From Bacteroides sp. (GTDB lineage Bacteria > Bacteroidota > Bacteroidia > Bacteroidales > Muribaculaceae), in NCBI GenBank assembly GCA_014801985.1, contig JAAVDD010000034.1, forward strand, positions 9,212 through 73,211: a stretch of DNA of 64,000 bases. Direction: 5' to 3'. The position numbers and the translations under genes were made by a program. How positions within the stretch are numbered: the stretch's first letter is position 1; every line of letters begins with the position of its first letter. Of this stretch, positions 25,456-36,034 are shown in pieces. The notes under the pieces are model-generated. The model did not search any database. It was not told the origin of the DNA and saw only the letters and a list, made by a program, of their open reading frames with translations.

Positions 25456-27255
25456 TTATTTGGATAGGGGTTGGGTCTTCTTTTGGAGCCAAGCCTTCTC
25501 TTCGTCATTGAGGAGTGGAGAGAGGCGGTCGTAGACCTTCTTATGATATGTGTTTAGCCAGTCGATTTCGGCATCCGTCATGATTGCTGGCTCGAAGAGG
25601 GTGAGATCGAAGGGGAAGAGAGTCATCTCCTCAAACTTATAGAATTGTCCGAACTCCGTCTGCATCGCGGGTACGGTCACGATAAGGTTCTCGCAGCGGA
25701 TTCCATAGCGCCCTTCAAGATAGAGTCCCGGCTCATTGCTGGTGATCATTCCCGGCTGAAGAGGCGTCGGGTTATGATTGAGGCGTATATTCTGGGGCCC
25801 TTCATGGCAATTGATGAAGAATCCGACTCCATGACCGGTGCCATGATAATATGCCTTACCCTCCTTCCATAAGAATATACGAGCCAGAGAGTCGAGCTGA
25901 TCTCCGCGCGTTCCTGCAGGGAATACTGCATTTGCGAGATTGATATGGCCTTTCATTACGAGCGTGAAGTCATGACGCTGCTCATCAGTCGGGGTGCCGA
26001 GTGCTATGGTACGTGTAATATCCGTTGTACCGAAAGTGTACTGACCGCCCGAATCCACAAGAAGGAGACCATCGCCCACGATAGCGACATCTGTCTGTTC
26101 TGTGGCTTCATAATGTACTATCGCTCCATGCGCATTCCAACCGAGAATAGGAGCGAAGCTCTCATCCACGCAGGATGGATCTGCCAGACGCAGCGCGCGC
26201 AGACGCTTACCCAGCTCCACCTCAGTGAGCTTACCAGAAGGATATTCCTTCTCCACCATCATGAAGAATTTTGTCAGGGCAACGCCATCTTTCTCCATAG
26301 CTGTCTCAAGATTGGCGAGCATGGTCTGATTCTTGATGCTCTTCAATTTGGCCACTCCGTCGCCACCAAAGACGGGAGTGCAGCCGACATGGTCGTAGAG
26401 AGTGCGGGAAGTTTTCATCGGGTCGAGAAGAAGACGCGTTTCCTTCGGTAGGGCAGCCGCGAAATCAAGGACAGAATCGTATGGCTCCACCTCAAACTTA
26501 TATTTTTCAAGATGAGCCGCCACTTCCTCCGTGATCTTCTCCTTATCTATAAATAGGACGCGGCGTCCGTTCTCATCGAGATAGAGGTAAGCCACGAAGA
26601 TAGGGGAGAAGGCGATATCATTGGCAGCGCGGAGGTTGGTGATCCATGCTATATCATCGAGTGCCGACAACATAATGGCATTAGCCAGCTCGCCTTTCAA
26701 CTCCTTGAGGACGTCAGCCACCTTTTCATCGACAGTCTCACCCACGATTTTCTCATCATGGATGAAAAGCTTGTTCTTGGGACGCTCAGGACGCTCGGGC
26801 CAGATATGGTCGAAGAGTGCGAAATCATCGACAAACTTAATATTGTTATCATTCAGTTCCTGCTGGAGGCGCTGTGCGTAGCTCACGGAGAATGTCATGC
26901 CGTCGATAGCCACGACTTGCCCTGCATTCATTTTCTCAGTCACCCAGTCGATGAGATCCACTGCATCGGGGCCATCCTCTTTCATCATCTTGAAGCCTGA
27001 TCCCTGAAGCTGATCCTCGGCCTGGATGAAATAGCGGGAATCAGTCCAGCAATATGCTTCGTCGGCAAGCACCACAGCCGTGCCGTTAGTTCCATTTCCC
27101 GATTCAAATCCGGTGATCCACTCGCGGCCTCGCCAATGTGCGGGAGGAAGTTCGCTCTGATGGGGATCTGTGCCTGAAATTATGACACAGTCGATCCCTT
27201 TCTCCTTCATCACCTCGCGCAGGCGGGTGAGATAATCAAAATGTATGTTTGCCAT
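25456..27255 (-). CDS. Xaa-Pro aminopeptidase (M24B, long form)
   Basis: This 599-aa protein is the long, three-domain eukaryote-like form of aminopeptidase P: two creatinase-like N-terminal domains and the M24 pita-bread catalytic domain. Metal-ligand motifs are LLVDSGGQYTFGTTDITRT (two Asp), YHGTGHGVGFF (His), TSNEPGLYLEGRYGIRCEN (two Glu). It is cytoplasmic and removes N-terminal residues before proline. Its own promoter lies at 27292-27323. Confidence 0.93.
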   Translation of the reverse strand: MANIHFDYLTRLREVMKEKGIDCVIISGTDPHQSELPPAHWRGREWITGFESGNGTNGTAVVLADEAYCWTDSRYFIQAEDQLQGSGFKMMKEDGPDAVDLIDWVTEKMNAGQVVAIDGMTFSVSYAQRLQQELNDNNIKFVDDFALFDHIWPERPERPKNKLFIHDEKIVGETVDEKVADVLKELKGELANAIMLSALDDIAWITNLRAANDIAFSPIFVAYLYLDENGRRVLFIDKEKITEEVAAHLEKYKFEVEPYDSVLDFAAALPKETRLLLDPMKTSRTLYDHVGCTPVFGGDGVAKLKSIKNQTMLANLETAMEKDGVALTKFFMMVEKEYPSGKLTEVELGKRLRALRLADPSCVDESFAPILGWNAHGAIVHYEATEQTDVAIVGDGLLLVDSGGQYTFGTTDITRTIALGTPTDEQRHDFTLVMKGHINLANAVFPAGTRGDQLDSLARIFLWKEGKAYYHGTGHGVGFFINCHEGPQNIRLNHNPTPLQPGMITSNEPGLYLEGRYGIRCENLIVTVPAMQTEFGQFYKFEEMTLFPFDLTLFEPAIMTDAEIDWLNTYHKKVYDRLSPLLNDEEKAWLQKKTQPLSK

Positions 27256-27291
27256 TTTTTTCTATAATTTTGTTTGCTTGAAACGTTTTCT

Positions 27292-27323
27292 CAAAGTTAC
27301 TATTTAAAGCTGAAACTGACAAA
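27292..27323 (-). promoter_or_regulatory. Promoter of the aminopeptidase P gene
   Basis: On the minus strand TTTG (27320-27323), 20 bases, then TAACTTTG (27292-27299). The predicted start is about 30 bases upstream of the ATG. Confidence 0.7.
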
Positions 27324-27477
27324 CAGGAGTCGTTAAATTTTGTGATAGCTACGTATAAATATATAAAACTCATCGTAAAAATTAAATTGTAGATAGGAAA
27401 AAAGCGGAAGTAAAGGTCAAAAAGGGATATTTTTATACCTATTTGCGTTTATTTTATCAAAAAAATCATTTTAACTA

Positions 27478-27508
27478 TTGCTATTTCGTAAATAAATTTT
27501 TAACTTTG
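27478..27508 (+). promoter_or_regulatory. Promoter of the candidate small RNA
   Basis: TTG (27478-27480), 20 bases, then TAACTTTG (27501-27508). No long gene follows before the terminator at 27662-27703, so it seems to drive a short transcript. Confidence 0.6.
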
Positions 27509-27514
27509 CAACGT

Positions 27515-27703
27515 CAAAACGGACCGGACACGGTCTGAATTGAGTAATTAAAGATGGCAAGTCAAAAATCTTTTAAGTAATAGTGATATAAAATTTGTAA
27601 GTTAGTGGTTTAGTAGGATTGCTGTTTGCTTGTGAAAGCCGACGAGTCTAAAAAATCACAAGGCGCGATGAGATTGTGAAATTTCGTCGCGTCATTGTTT
27701 TTT
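27515..27703 (+). ncRNA. Candidate small RNA of about 190 nt
   Basis: A promoter (27478-27508) and a rho-independent terminator (27662-27703) define a transcript with no sizeable reading frame. The only small frame is ATG at 27554 encoding MASQKSFK. The following glmU-like gene has its own promoter, so this is not its leader. Length is compatible with a 6S-like RNA, but I cannot confirm the fold by eye; a leader-peptide attenuator is the alternative. Confidence 0.45.
27662..27703 (+). terminator. Terminator of the candidate small RNA
   Basis: A 12-bp stem with four G-U pairs (GGCGCGATGAGA / TTTCGTCGCGTC), an 8-base loop, then ATTGTTTTTT. Confidence 0.65.
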
Positions 27704-27752
27704 CATTAATACTAAATATAGTTGACGGAATCGAATAAAAAATAGGGATAGG

Positions 27753-27784
27753 TTTGCATAAAAGAATGCAAATTGTTATTTTTG
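27753..27784 (+). promoter_or_regulatory. Promoter of the alternate glmU gene
   Basis: TTTG (27753-27756), 20 bases, then TATTTTTG (27777-27784), a complete consensus match. The start would be near 27791, about 19 bases before the ATG. Confidence 0.75.
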
Positions 27785-27809
27785 CACAAATTCCCAATTT
27801 GTGTGAAAA

Positions 27810-29048
27810 ATGGACAACGCGAAATATATAGTTCTCTACGATACTGCGGAGAGTCATGAAAATCTTCTTCCGCTGGCCTATACTCGGCCGGTGGCTGACT
27901 TCCGTGTAGGGATCACCACGATTAAGGATAAATGGATGGCTCTGCTTCCGGGGAGATATTCCTATAAGACTGTGGGCTACCTTCAGGAGAAATTTCCGGC
28001 TGCTGACCTCAAGGGAGAGTTTGCGCTCTTCATCGCCGGATGTGTAATACCGGATGCACGGTTGGCTGATGCAGTAGCGAAGATTCAACCAGGTGAATCG
28101 ATCACCGACGGAGAGCGCATAATAGCCTTCTGCGCCCGTGAAGAGGAATTCGAAAAATATGCAGACGCCAAACCGGAAGATATAAAAGACCCCGTGATGG
28201 TGGAACCCGAATTGGGAAGCTTGAGATATGTTTTTGACATATTTCAGAAAAATGCCGCCGTATTGAAAAATGACTATGCCCGACTTACAGCCGGCAGGAC
28301 CTCGCAGCAACTCTCCGATACTTGTACCTTGATAGGCAATCCGACCACTGAAGATGGACTGCCGTCAGTGTTCATAGAAGAGGGCGCTACGGTTGAGGGT
28401 GCAATACTCAATGTTAAGAACGGCCCTATATATATAGGAAAGGATGCAGAGGTGATGGAAGGGTGTGTCCTCCGTGGGCCAATCGCCCTATGCCAGAGAT
28501 CTAAATTCAAGATGGGCTCCAAGATTTACGGAGGCACTACTATAGGTCCTTTCAGTAAGGTAGGCGGAGAGATAGACAACATCGTGATTTTCGGATACAG
28601 CAACAAGGCTCATGATGGCTATCTCGGAAATGCCGTAATAGGGGAGTGGTGTAATATTGGTGCCGGCACGAATGCCTCAAATCTGAAAAACGACTATGCC
28701 AAGATAAAAATCTGGAATTATCGCCAGCAACGTTTCATGCGCACCGATCTTCAATTCTGCGGTCTGATAATGGGCGATCATAGCAAAGCCGGAATCAATT
28801 GCATGTTCAACACTGCAACCGTGGTCGGAGTCGGTGTGAATCTTCACGGAGCCGGGTTCCCTCGCGTATTCATCCCAAGCTTCAGCGAAGGATCGCCGGA
28901 AGGAGGCTTCACCAATGTGGGCATCGACAAGTTCATGACCACCGCGCAGCGTGTGATGTCGCGACGCGGTCTTGATCTTAACGACATTGACCGGCATATA
29001 TGTGAATACATCTATGAATATGCGTCAAAATTCAAGGGGAAGAGATAA
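27810..29048 (+). CDS. Alternate Bacteroidetes GlmU-family nucleotidyltransferase/acetyltransferase
   Basis: This 412-aa protein has a short N-terminal nucleotidyltransferase-like part without the classical LxAGxGxR motif (YIVLYDTAESHENLLPLAYTRPVADFRVG). From about residue 190 a left-handed beta-helix follows (ATVEGAILNVKNGPIYIGKDAEVMEGCVLRGPIALC, VIGEWCNIGAGTNASNLKNDYA). This matches the 'alternate GlmU' family I know from Bacteroidetes, thought to make UDP-GlcNAc. It would feed peptidoglycan, LPS and the UDP-GlcNAc used by fnlA. The activity is inferred from the family name only. Confidence 0.85.
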   Translation: MDNAKYIVLYDTAESHENLLPLAYTRPVADFRVGITTIKDKWMALLPGRYSYKTVGYLQEKFPAADLKGEFALFIAGCVIPDARLADAVAKIQPGESITDGERIIAFCAREEEFEKYADAKPEDIKDPVMVEPELGSLRYVFDIFQKNAAVLKNDYARLTAGRTSQQLSDTCTLIGNPTTEDGLPSVFIEEGATVEGAILNVKNGPIYIGKDAEVMEGCVLRGPIALCQRSKFKMGSKIYGGTTIGPFSKVGGEIDNIVIFGYSNKAHDGYLGNAVIGEWCNIGAGTNASNLKNDYAKIKIWNYRQQRFMRTDLQFCGLIMGDHSKAGINCMFNTATVVGVGVNLHGAGFPRVFIPSFSEGSPEGGFTNVGIDKFMTTAQRVMSRRGLDLNDIDRHICEYIYEYASKFKGKR

Positions 29049-29343
29049 AAAAGCCTCTCTTATCCTTATGTTAGAAAAGGTAGAAGGATGGGTAATATAG
29101 GGTAGATTATGTTATAAAACAGAAAAAATTGTAAGAAATAAATAAATTTTTGTAGAAAGGTTTGCGTAATCCGTTAAATATTAGTATCTTTGCAACGATT
29201 TTAGGCTCGGTGAAGCCGGAAATGCAAGTTAAGCGATTGAGAATTAATTGCTTAGCGTGCATTATGGCATAAAGAAAAAGGGCTTGAAAACGCAATGAAA
29301 TAGCCAAAAGCAAAACCATAAATATAAATTAAAGAGACAAAGA
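29049..29343. other. Leader region of the str/S10 ribosomal cluster
   Basis: No protein gene is visible in these 295 bases. They hold the rpsL promoter (29161-29192) and an approximately 145-base leader. The leader folds a long stem between 29222-29234 (ATGCAAGTTAAGC) and 29250-29262 (GCTTAGCGTGCAT) with one mismatch and G-U pairs, a candidate ribosomal-protein feedback site. Confidence 0.5.
29161..29192 (+). promoter_or_regulatory. Promoter of rpsL-rpsG-fusA and following genes
   Basis: TTTG (29161-29164), 20 bases, then TATCTTTG (29185-29192), a complete match to the Bacteroidetes consensus. Confidence 0.8.
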
Positions 29344-29727
29344 ATGCCAACTATTCAGCAATTAGTAAGAAAGGGACGTACGGTTCTTAAAGACAAGAGC
29401 AAATCTCCCGCATTGGATTCCTGTCCTCAGCGTCGCGGCGTGTGTGTGCGTGTTTACACCACCACCCCCAAGAAGCCTAACTCGGCGATGAGAAAGGTGG
29501 CGCGTGTGCGCCTCACCAACGGCAAGGAAGTGAACAGCTATATCCCCGGAGAGGGTCACAACCTGCAGGAGCACTCCATCGTTATGGTGCGCGGCGGTCG
29601 TGTGAAAGACCTTCCTGGTGTGCGCTATCACATCGTGCGCGGTACTCTTGATACAGCCGGCGTACAGGGCAGAACGCAGCGTCGTTCCAAATATGGAGCC
29701 AAGCGTCCTAAGGCAGCTAAGAAATAA
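29344..29727 (+). CDS. rpsL: 30S ribosomal protein S12
   Basis: 127 aa. It has the strictly conserved [22 protein letters not shown] and [17 protein letters not shown] loops of the decoding centre. Both lysines known to be mutated in streptomycin resistance are wild type. It is the first gene of the supercluster. Confidence 0.98.
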   Translation: MPTIQQLVRKGRTVLKDKSKSPALDSCPQRRGVCVRVYTTTPKKPNSAMRKVARVRLTNGKEVNSYIPGEGHNLQEHSIVMVRGGRVKDLPGVRYHIVRGTLDTAGVQGRTQRRSKYGAKRPKAAKK

Positions 29728-29870
29728 TATAAGCTGCCACTTACAAGCAATCAAATTCTAACAACAACAGTTTTTGATTTATTGGATGGCTAAGGTTGAG
29801 TAAACTCTGCAAGAGAGCGGGGTTGAAGATTGCAAAAGCAGCCAAAAACAAAAACATTAAACAAACAAAA

Positions 29871-30347
29871 ATGAGAAAGCAGAAACCTAAGAAAAGGGTT
29901 GTACTTCCTGACCCTGTTTTTCATGACGTCAGAGTGACCAAATTCGTGAACCACCTGATGTACGACGGCAAGAAAAACACGGCCTTTACAATATTCTATA
30001 CAGCACTTGAGACTGTGAAGTCTAAGATGCCTAATGAAGAGAAGAGCGCACTTGAAATCTGGAAAAAGGCGCTTGAGAATGTAACTCCCCAGGTAGAGGT
30101 TAAATCACGTCGCGTCGGCGGTGCCACATTCCAGGTTCCGACCGAAATCCGCGCCGACCGCAAGGAGTCTATCTCGATGAAAAACCTCATCATCTTCGCC
30201 CGTAAGCGTGGCGGCAAGACTATGGCCGATAAGCTGGCAGCCGAGATCGTAGATGCTTACAACGATCAGGGTGGCGCCTACAAACGTAAAGAAGATATGC
30301 ACCGAATGGCCGAGGCCAACCGCGCATTCGCACATTTCAGATTCTAA
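29871..30347 (+). CDS. rpsG: 30S ribosomal protein S7
   Basis: 158 aa from the ATG at 29871 ([19 protein letters not shown]). A TTG 25 codons upstream opens the same frame, but S7 proteins begin at the chosen Met. The conserved [13 protein letters not shown] and [15 protein letters not shown] segments are present. It nucleates the 30S head. Confidence 0.97.
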   Translation: MRKQKPKKRVVLPDPVFHDVRVTKFVNHLMYDGKKNTAFTIFYTALETVKSKMPNEEKSALEIWKKALENVTPQVEVKSRRVGGATFQVPTEIRADRKESISMKNLIIFARKRGGKTMADKLAAEIVDAYNDQGGAYKRKEDMHRMAEANRAFAHFRF

Positions 30348-30362
30348 TAGGAGCATTTCAAA

Positions 30363-32486
30363 ATGGCTAAACACGACGAACTCAAATATACTCGTAACAT
30401 CGGTATCATGGCTCACATCGATGCCGGTAAGACTACCACTTCAGAGCGTATTCTGTTCTATACCGGTCTTACCCATAAGATCGGTGAGGTGCATGATGGT
30501 GCAGCCACCATGGACTGGATGGAGCAGGAGCAGGAGCGTGGTATCACAATTACTTCAGCTGCTACCACTACCTTCTGGAACTATGACGGTGAGAAATACA
30601 AAATTAATCTTATTGACACTCCGGGACACGTTGACTTCACCGTTGAGGTTGAGCGTTCACTCCGTGTCCTCGACGGCGCCGTTGCAACTTTCTGTGCTGT
30701 CGGCGGCGTAGAGCCCCAGTCGGAGACTGTATGGCGTCAGGCTGACAAATATAACGTTCCCCGTATCGGTTATGTCAACAAGATGGACCGTTCAGGTGCC
30801 AACTTCTTCGAGGTTGTGCGTCAGGTGAAAGAGGTTCTCGGCGCAAATCCCCTTCCCATCCAGGTGCCCATCGGCGCCGAGGAGACTTTCAAGGGTTGCG
30901 TAGACCTCATCACCATGAAGGCTCTCTTCTGGCATGACGAGACTATGGGTGCTGAGTATTCAGTTGAGGAAATCCCATCTAATATGCTCGCAGAGTGTGA
31001 GGAATACCGCGACAAGATGCTTGAGACACTCGCTGAGATCGACGATGCTCTCATGGAGAAGTATTTCGACGATCCCTCTACAATCACAGAGGATGAGATC
31101 CGCAAGGCCATCCGTAAGGGTACTCTTGCAATGCAGATCAACCCGATGCTCTGCGGTTCTTCATTCAAGAACAAGGGTGTTCAGACTCTTCTTGACGCTG
31201 TCTGCGCTTACCTTCCTTCTCCTGAGGATTCAGGTGTGATCGAAGGTCATGCAGTAGGTAATCCTGATGAGATTCTTACCCGCGAACCGAGCCCTGAGGC
31301 TCCTATGTGTGCATTGGCGTTCAAGATTGCCACTGACCCCTATGTAGGGCGTCTCTGCTTCTTCCGTGTTTATTCCGGAAATATCGATGCCGGTTCTTAC
31401 GTGCTTAACAGCCGTTCCGGTAAGAAGGAGCGTATCAGCCGTCTTTTCCAGATGCACTCCAACAAGCAGAATCCTAAAGAGAAGATCGGTTGCGGCGATA
31501 TCGGCGCAGGTGTAGGTTTCAAGGATATCCGCACTGGTGATACTCTCTGTGCAGAAGATGCACCCATCGTTCTTGAGTCTATGGAGTTCCCCGATCCCGT
31601 TATCGGTATCGCAGTAGAGCCTAAGACTCAGAAAGACCTCGATAAGCTCGGCGTAGGCCTTCAGAAGCTTGCAGAGGAGGATCCGACATTCCGCGTAGAG
31701 ACCAATGAGGAGACAGGCCAGACCGTGATCAGCGGTATGGGTGAGCTTCACCTCGATATCATCATCGACCGTCTCCGCCGTGAGTTCAAGGTAGAGTGTA
31801 ATCAGGGCCGTCCTCAGGTTACATATAAAGAGGCTATCACCAAACCCGTCGAGCTTCGCGAGACCTTCAAGAAGCAGACCGGTGGTCGCGGTAAGTTTGC
31901 CGATATCATCGTGCGTATGGAGCCTGTTGACGAAGGTTTCGAAGGCAGCCTTCAGTTTGTTGATGAGGTTAAGGGTGGTAATGTTCCTAAAGAATACATC
32001 CCCTCAGTGCAGAAGGGTTTCCAGACTGCAATGAAGAATGGTGTTCTTGCAGGTTATCCCGTAGAGCAGCTTAAGGTGACACTCCTTGACGGTAGCTTCC
32101 ACCCCGTTGACTCTGACCAGCTTTCATTCGAACTTTGTGCAATCCAGGCCTTCAAGAAGGGTTCTGAGAAGGCAGGTCCGGTTCTCATGGAGCCTATCAT
32201 GAAGATCGAGGTTGTGACTCCGGAAGAGTCCATGGGTGATGTGATCGGCGACCTTAACAAGCGTCGCGGTCAGGTAGAGGGTATGGAGACCAGCCGCAGC
32301 GGTGCCCGCATCGTGAAGGCAAAGGCTCCTCTTGCAGAGATGTTCGGTTATGTGACCGCACTTCGTACGATCACTTCCGGCCGTGCAACATCTACAATGA
32401 CCTTCAGCCACTATGCAGAGGTAAGCAACTCCATCGCCAAGAATGTGCTCACAGAGTGCCAGGGCCGCGTGGATCTTTTGAAATAA
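30363..32486 (+). CDS. fusA: Elongation factor G
   Basis: 707 aa, normal length. GTPase motifs: [15 protein letters not shown] (G1), DTPGHVDF (G3) and NKMDRSGAN (G4), with RGITITSAA in switch I. Domains II-V follow, including the GRGKFADI part of domain IV. It drives translocation. Codon use is strongly biased, as in a highly expressed gene. It lies 15 bases after rpsG. Confidence 0.98.
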   Translation: MAKHDELKYTRNIGIMAHIDAGKTTTSERILFYTGLTHKIGEVHDGAATMDWMEQEQERGITITSAATTTFWNYDGEKYKINLIDTPGHVDFTVEVERSLRVLDGAVATFCAVGGVEPQSETVWRQADKYNVPRIGYVNKMDRSGANFFEVVRQVKEVLGANPLPIQVPIGAEETFKGCVDLITMKALFWHDETMGAEYSVEEIPSNMLAECEEYRDKMLETLAEIDDALMEKYFDDPSTITEDEIRKAIRKGTLAMQINPMLCGSSFKNKGVQTLLDAVCAYLPSPEDSGVIEGHAVGNPDEILTREPSPEAPMCALAFKIATDPYVGRLCFFRVYSGNIDAGSYVLNSRSGKKERISRLFQMHSNKQNPKEKIGCGDIGAGVGFKDIRTGDTLCAEDAPIVLESMEFPDPVIGIAVEPKTQKDLDKLGVGLQKLAEEDPTFRVETNEETGQTVISGMGELHLDIIIDRLRREFKVECNQGRPQVTYKEAITKPVELRETFKKQTGGRGKFADIIVRMEPVDEGFEGSLQFVDEVKGGNVPKEYIPSVQKGFQTAMKNGVLAGYPVEQLKVTLLDGSFHPVDSDQLSFELCAIQAFKKGSEKAGPVLMEPIMKIEVVTPEESMGDVIGDLNKRRGQVEGMETSRSGARIVKAKAPLAEMFGYVTALRTITSGRATSTMTFSHYAEVSNSIAKNVLTECQGRVDLLK

Positions 32487-32507
32487 AATTCAAGTCAAAA
32501 CAACAAT

Positions 32508-32813
32508 ATGAGCCAGAAAATCAGAATCAAACTTAAATCTTACGATCACAATCTCGTGGATAAGTCAGCTGAGAAGATCGTGAAGACAGTGAAGGCTACT
32601 GGTGCGGTTGTAAGCGGTCCGATTCCCCTGCCGACCCATAAGCGTATCTTCACAGTGAACCGCTCGACTTTCGTCAACAAGAAATCACGCGAGCAGTTCC
32701 AGCTTTCATCCTATCAGCGTCTGATCGACATCTACAGCAGCACTTCCAAAACTGTAGACGCCCTCATGAAGCTTGAGCTTCCCAGCGGTGTGGATGTTTC
32801 AATCAAAGTTTAA
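32508..32813 (+). CDS. rpsJ: 30S ribosomal protein S10
   Basis: 101 aa ([50 protein letters not shown]). It is an S10-operon head gene, but here it continues directly from fusA with 21 bases between them and no visible promoter. Confidence 0.98.
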   Translation: MSQKIRIKLKSYDHNLVDKSAEKIVKTVKATGAVVSGPIPLPTHKRIFTVNRSTFVNKKSREQFQLSSYQRLIDIYSSTSKTVDALMKLELPSGVDVSIKV

Positions 32814-32845
32814 GTTTATCATAAGAGAAAATAACATAGGTCTTT

Positions 32846-32872
32846 CCTGTCCCGGCTCAGGGTCGGGGCAGG
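32846..32872 (+). promoter_or_regulatory. Hairpin in the rpsJ-rplC gap
   Basis: CCTGTCCCG and CGGGGCAGG form a 9-bp stem (one G-U pair) in the 90-base spacer. There is no T-tract. It may be a regulatory leader or mRNA-processing element. Confidence 0.35.
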
Positions 32873-32903
32873 GGAGCCCACCAACCAAAACAGTAATAAA
32901 GAA

Positions 32904-33521
32904 ATGCCAGGATTATTAGGAAAGAAAATCGGAATGACATCCGTTTTCAGTGCCGACGGAAAGAATGTTCCGTGCACTGTTATCGAAGTAGGTCCTTGTG
33001 TTGTTACTCAGGTTAAGACTGTAGAGACCGATGGCTATCAGGCTGTTCAGGTAGGCTTCATGGAGAAATCCGACAAGCATACCACCAAGCCTATGGCAGG
33101 TCACTTCAAGAAAGCCGGTGTAGCACCTCAGAGACACTTGGCCGAGTTCAAATCGTTCGAGACACTTCCGTCTCTGGGCGATACGCTGACTGTTGATCTT
33201 TTCCAGGAGGGTGGTTTCGTCGATGTAGTCGGCACCAGCAAAGGAAAAGGATTCCAGGGCGTAGTGAAACGCCACGGCTTCGGCGGCGTAGGTCAGAAGA
33301 CTCACGGTCAGCATAACCGTCTCCGCGCACCCGGTTCTATCGGTGCATGTTCTTATCCCGCGAAGGTGTTCAAGGGTCTCCGCATGGCCGGCCACATGGG
33401 TAACGAGCGCGTAACGGTTCAAAACCTTCAGGTGATCAAGGTGATCCCCGAGCACAATTTGTTAATGATCAAGGGTAGTATTCCCGGACATAAAGGTTCA
33501 ATAGTATTAGTTGAGAAATAA
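32904..33521 (+). CDS. rplC: 50S ribosomal protein L3
   Basis: 205 aa. It begins [19 protein letters not shown] and contains the long extension [19 protein letters not shown] that reaches the peptidyl-transferase centre. The stop overlaps the rplD start (TAATG). Confidence 0.98.
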   Translation: MPGLLGKKIGMTSVFSADGKNVPCTVIEVGPCVVTQVKTVETDGYQAVQVGFMEKSDKHTTKPMAGHFKKAGVAPQRHLAEFKSFETLPSLGDTLTVDLFQEGGFVDVVGTSKGKGFQGVVKRHGFGGVGQKTHGQHNRLRAPGSIGACSYPAKVFKGLRMAGHMGNERVTVQNLQVIKVIPEHNLLMIKGSIPGHKGSIVLVEK

Positions 33522-34156
33522 TGGAATTAGCAGTTTATAATATCAAAGGTGAAGACACCGGCCGCAAGATCACTCTCAATGACGAAGTGTTTGCGCGCGA
33601 TCTTGAGAAAGGAAATGCTGAGCATACCTTGTATCTCGACATAAAGCAATATCTTGGCAACCAGCGTCAGGGCACCCATAAGAGCAAGGAGCGCAGCGAG
33701 GTTTCCGGTTCCACCCGTAAGCTCGGTCGTCAGAAAGGTGGCGGCGGCGCACGTCGTGGTGATATCAATTCTCCGCTTCTCCGTGGTGGTGGTACAGTGT
33801 TCGGACCCCGTCCCCGCGACTACCGTACTAAGCTCAACAAGAAAGTAAAGGCACTTGCCCGCAAGATCGCTCTTACTTCGCGTGCGAAGGACAACAAGAT
33901 CATCGTTGTTGAGAATTTCACATTCAACGCACCCAAGACTAAGGAATACATGCAGCTTGCGAAGAATTTCAAGCTTGCTGACAAGAAGGTATTGCTTGTA
34001 TTCGCAAATCAGGACGAGAACGTGCTTCTGTCAGTGCGCAACGTTCCTAATGCGCTGATGGCTCAGGCGTCAGACTTGAACGCCTATACAGTGCTTAACA
34101 ACGACGCGATGATCCTCACAGAAGACAGCGTTGCCGTAATCAATGACTTTAAATAA
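33521..34156 (+). CDS. rplD: 50S ribosomal protein L4
   Basis: 211 aa. The extended loop reads [22 protein letters not shown]...FGPRPRDY, the part that lines the exit tunnel. Its start overlaps the rplC stop by one base, implying translational coupling. Confidence 0.97.
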   Translation: MELAVYNIKGEDTGRKITLNDEVFARDLEKGNAEHTLYLDIKQYLGNQRQGTHKSKERSEVSGSTRKLGRQKGGGGARRGDINSPLLRGGGTVFGPRPRDYRTKLNKKVKALARKIALTSRAKDNKIIVVENFTFNAPKTKEYMQLAKNFKLADKKVLLVFANQDENVLLSVRNVPNALMAQASDLNAYTVLNNDAMILTEDSVAVINDFK

Positions 34157-34167
34157 GGAGACAAAAG

Positions 34168-34458
34168 ATGGATATCGAGATCAGACCTATCGTAACTGAA
34201 AAGGCTACGGCCTACAGCGAGAAGCAGAACACTTACACATTCGCAGTGTCTCCGGAAGCCAATAAGTTCCAGATCAAGGACATCGTAGAGAAACTCTACA
34301 ATGTACGCGTTGAGAGAGTGAACACAGCCCTTTACGCAGGCAAGCGCAAACAGCGCTACACAAAGAGCGGTTTGCTCCGTGGTAAGCGTCCGGCGTTCAA
34401 GAAAGCTTACGTGACAGTGGCTGAAGGACAAACAATCGACTATTATAGCAACATCTAA
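34168..34458 (+). CDS. rplW: 50S ribosomal protein L23
   Basis: 96 aa (RPIVTEKATAYSEKQNTYTFAVSPEANKFQIKDIVEKLYNV). It binds near the tunnel exit where trigger factor and SRP dock. Confidence 0.97.
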   Translation: MDIEIRPIVTEKATAYSEKQNTYTFAVSPEANKFQIKDIVEKLYNVRVERVNTALYAGKRKQRYTKSGLLRGKRPAFKKAYVTVAEGQTIDYYSNI

Positions 34459-34464
34459 AGAATA

Positions 34465-35292
34465 ATGGCAGTAAGAAAATTCAAGCCCACTACGCCTGGG
34501 CAAAGACACAAGGTTATTGGTGTGTTCAAAGGACAAATCACTGCTACCACACCAGAAAAATCTCTTACAGTCGGCAAGCGTTCGACAGGCGGACGCAACT
34601 CGTCGGGTCATCTTTCGACTCGCTACCGTGGCGGCGGCCATAAGAGAAAATTGCGTCTCATCGACTTCAAGAGAACAAACGACGGCGTACCTGCAACGGT
34701 AAAGAGCATCGAGTACGATCCTAACCGTTCTGCACGCATCGCCCTCCTGTACTATAAAGACGGCTCCAAAGCCTACATGATCGCCCCTAATGGACTTGAG
34801 GTCGGTCAGGTAGTGATGAGCGGAGCAGATGTGGCACCTGAGGTAGGTAACTGCCTTCCTTTGGCCAACATCCCCGTCGGTACACTTATCCATTGTATCG
34901 AACTTCGTCCCGGTCAGGGTGCGTCTATGGCGCGTTCTGCGGGAACGTTCGCTCAGCTTACTTCGCGTGAGGGAGATTACGCGATTATCAAGCTTCCTTC
35001 CGGTGAGACCCGCAAGGTGCTTCTCGCCTGCCGAGCCACTGTCGGTGTCGTAGGCAATTCAGACCACGCTCTTGAATCGAGCGGTAAGGCCGGTCGTTCG
35101 CGCTGGTTGGGTCGTCGCCCGCACAACCGTGGTGTAGTTATGAACCCTGTTGACCACCCGATGGGTGGTGGTGAGGGCCGCCAGAGTGGTGGACATCCCC
35201 GTTCACGTACTGGTCTTTACGCTAAGGGTCTTAAGACACGCTCGCCGAAGAAACATTCTTCGAAGTATATAATTGAAAGAAGGAAGAAATAA
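34465..35292 (+). CDS. rplB: 50S ribosomal protein L2
   Basis: 275 aa. It has the conserved [20 protein letters not shown] start and the C-terminal [19 protein letters not shown] motif with the histidine near the peptidyl-transferase centre. It follows rplW by 6 bases. Confidence 0.98.
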   Translation: MAVRKFKPTTPGQRHKVIGVFKGQITATTPEKSLTVGKRSTGGRNSSGHLSTRYRGGGHKRKLRLIDFKRTNDGVPATVKSIEYDPNRSARIALLYYKDGSKAYMIAPNGLEVGQVVMSGADVAPEVGNCLPLANIPVGTLIHCIELRPGQGASMARSAGTFAQLTSREGDYAIIKLPSGETRKVLLACRATVGVVGNSDHALESSGKAGRSRWLGRRPHNRGVVMNPVDHPMGGGEGRQSGGHPRSRTGLYAKGLKTRSPKKHSSKYIIERRKK

Positions 35293-35313
35293 AACTGATA
35301 AAAGAAGATAAGT

Positions 35314-35583
35314 ATGAGTCGTTCGCTTAAAAAAGGACCATTTATCAGCGTGAAGCTTGAGAAGAAAGTGGCTGCCATGGAAGAGAGCGGAAAGAAGAGC
35401 GTCATCAAGACGTGGAGCCGCGCTTCCATGATCTCCCCCGATTTCGTGGGACACACTTTCGCCGTCCACAACGGCAACAAGTTCATCCCGGTGTATGTCA
35501 CCGAGAATATGGTCGGCCATAAGCTCGGAGAGTTTGCTCCGACCCGCACATTCCGCGGCCATGCCGGCAATAAGAAAAAATAA
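35314..35583 (+). CDS. rpsS: 30S ribosomal protein S19
   Basis: 89 aa ([51 protein letters not shown]). Canonical length and sequence. Confidence 0.98.
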   Translation: MSRSLKKGPFISVKLEKKVAAMEESGKKSVIKTWSRASMISPDFVGHTFAVHNGNKFIPVYVTENMVGHKLGEFAPTRTFRGHAGNKKK

Positions 35584-35620
35584 TGGCCCTCATCAATAAA
35601 ATATAATAAAAGAACATACA

Positions 35621-36025
35621 ATGGGTTTAAGAAAAAGACAATATGCCGACGGACTCAAAGCGGAGAAGAAGAGCGAATATTTCGCTAAGCTCCGCAATGT
35701 GCCCTCTTCGCCTCGCAAGATGCGTCTCGTTGTAGACATGATCCGTGGCCAGGAAGTGTTCAAAGCACTCGGCATCCTCAAATTCTCCAATAAAGAGGCT
35801 TCCAATAAGGTAGAGAAACTTCTTCGCTCCGCAGTGGCCAACTGGGAGCAGAAAAATGAGCGCAAGGCTCAGGCCGGCGAGCTCTTCGTTAAGACTGTGT
35901 TTGTAGACTGCGCTCCCATGCTGAAGCGTCTCCGTCCGGCTCCTCAGGGCCGCGGCTACCGCATCCGCAAGCGTTCAAACCATGTCACTTTGTACGTGGA
36001 TACAATCAATAATGATAAAGCTTAA
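35621..36025 (+). CDS. rplV: 50S ribosomal protein L22
   Basis: 134 aa. The N-terminal extension ([22 protein letters not shown]) before the usual core is typical of Bacteroidetes. The tunnel loop ends [22 protein letters not shown]. Confidence 0.97.
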   Translation: MGLRKRQYADGLKAEKKSEYFAKLRNVPSSPRKMRLVVDMIRGQEVFKALGILKFSNKEASNKVEKLLRSAVANWEQKNERKAQAGELFVKTVFVDCAPMLKRLRPAPQGRGYRIRKRSNHVTLYVDTINNDKA

Positions 36026-36034
36026 TTTGTAAAG

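Noticed and set aside
27648..28310. 220-codon minus-strand frame overlapping the alternate glmU
   Set aside because: The plus-strand gene has a perfect promoter and recognisable family sequence; the antisense product has no family features.
29796..29870. Upstream TTG start for rpsG adding 25 residues
   Set aside because: The extra residues are a Lys-rich run unlike S7 N-termini, and a normal ATG at 29871 gives the standard 158-aa protein.
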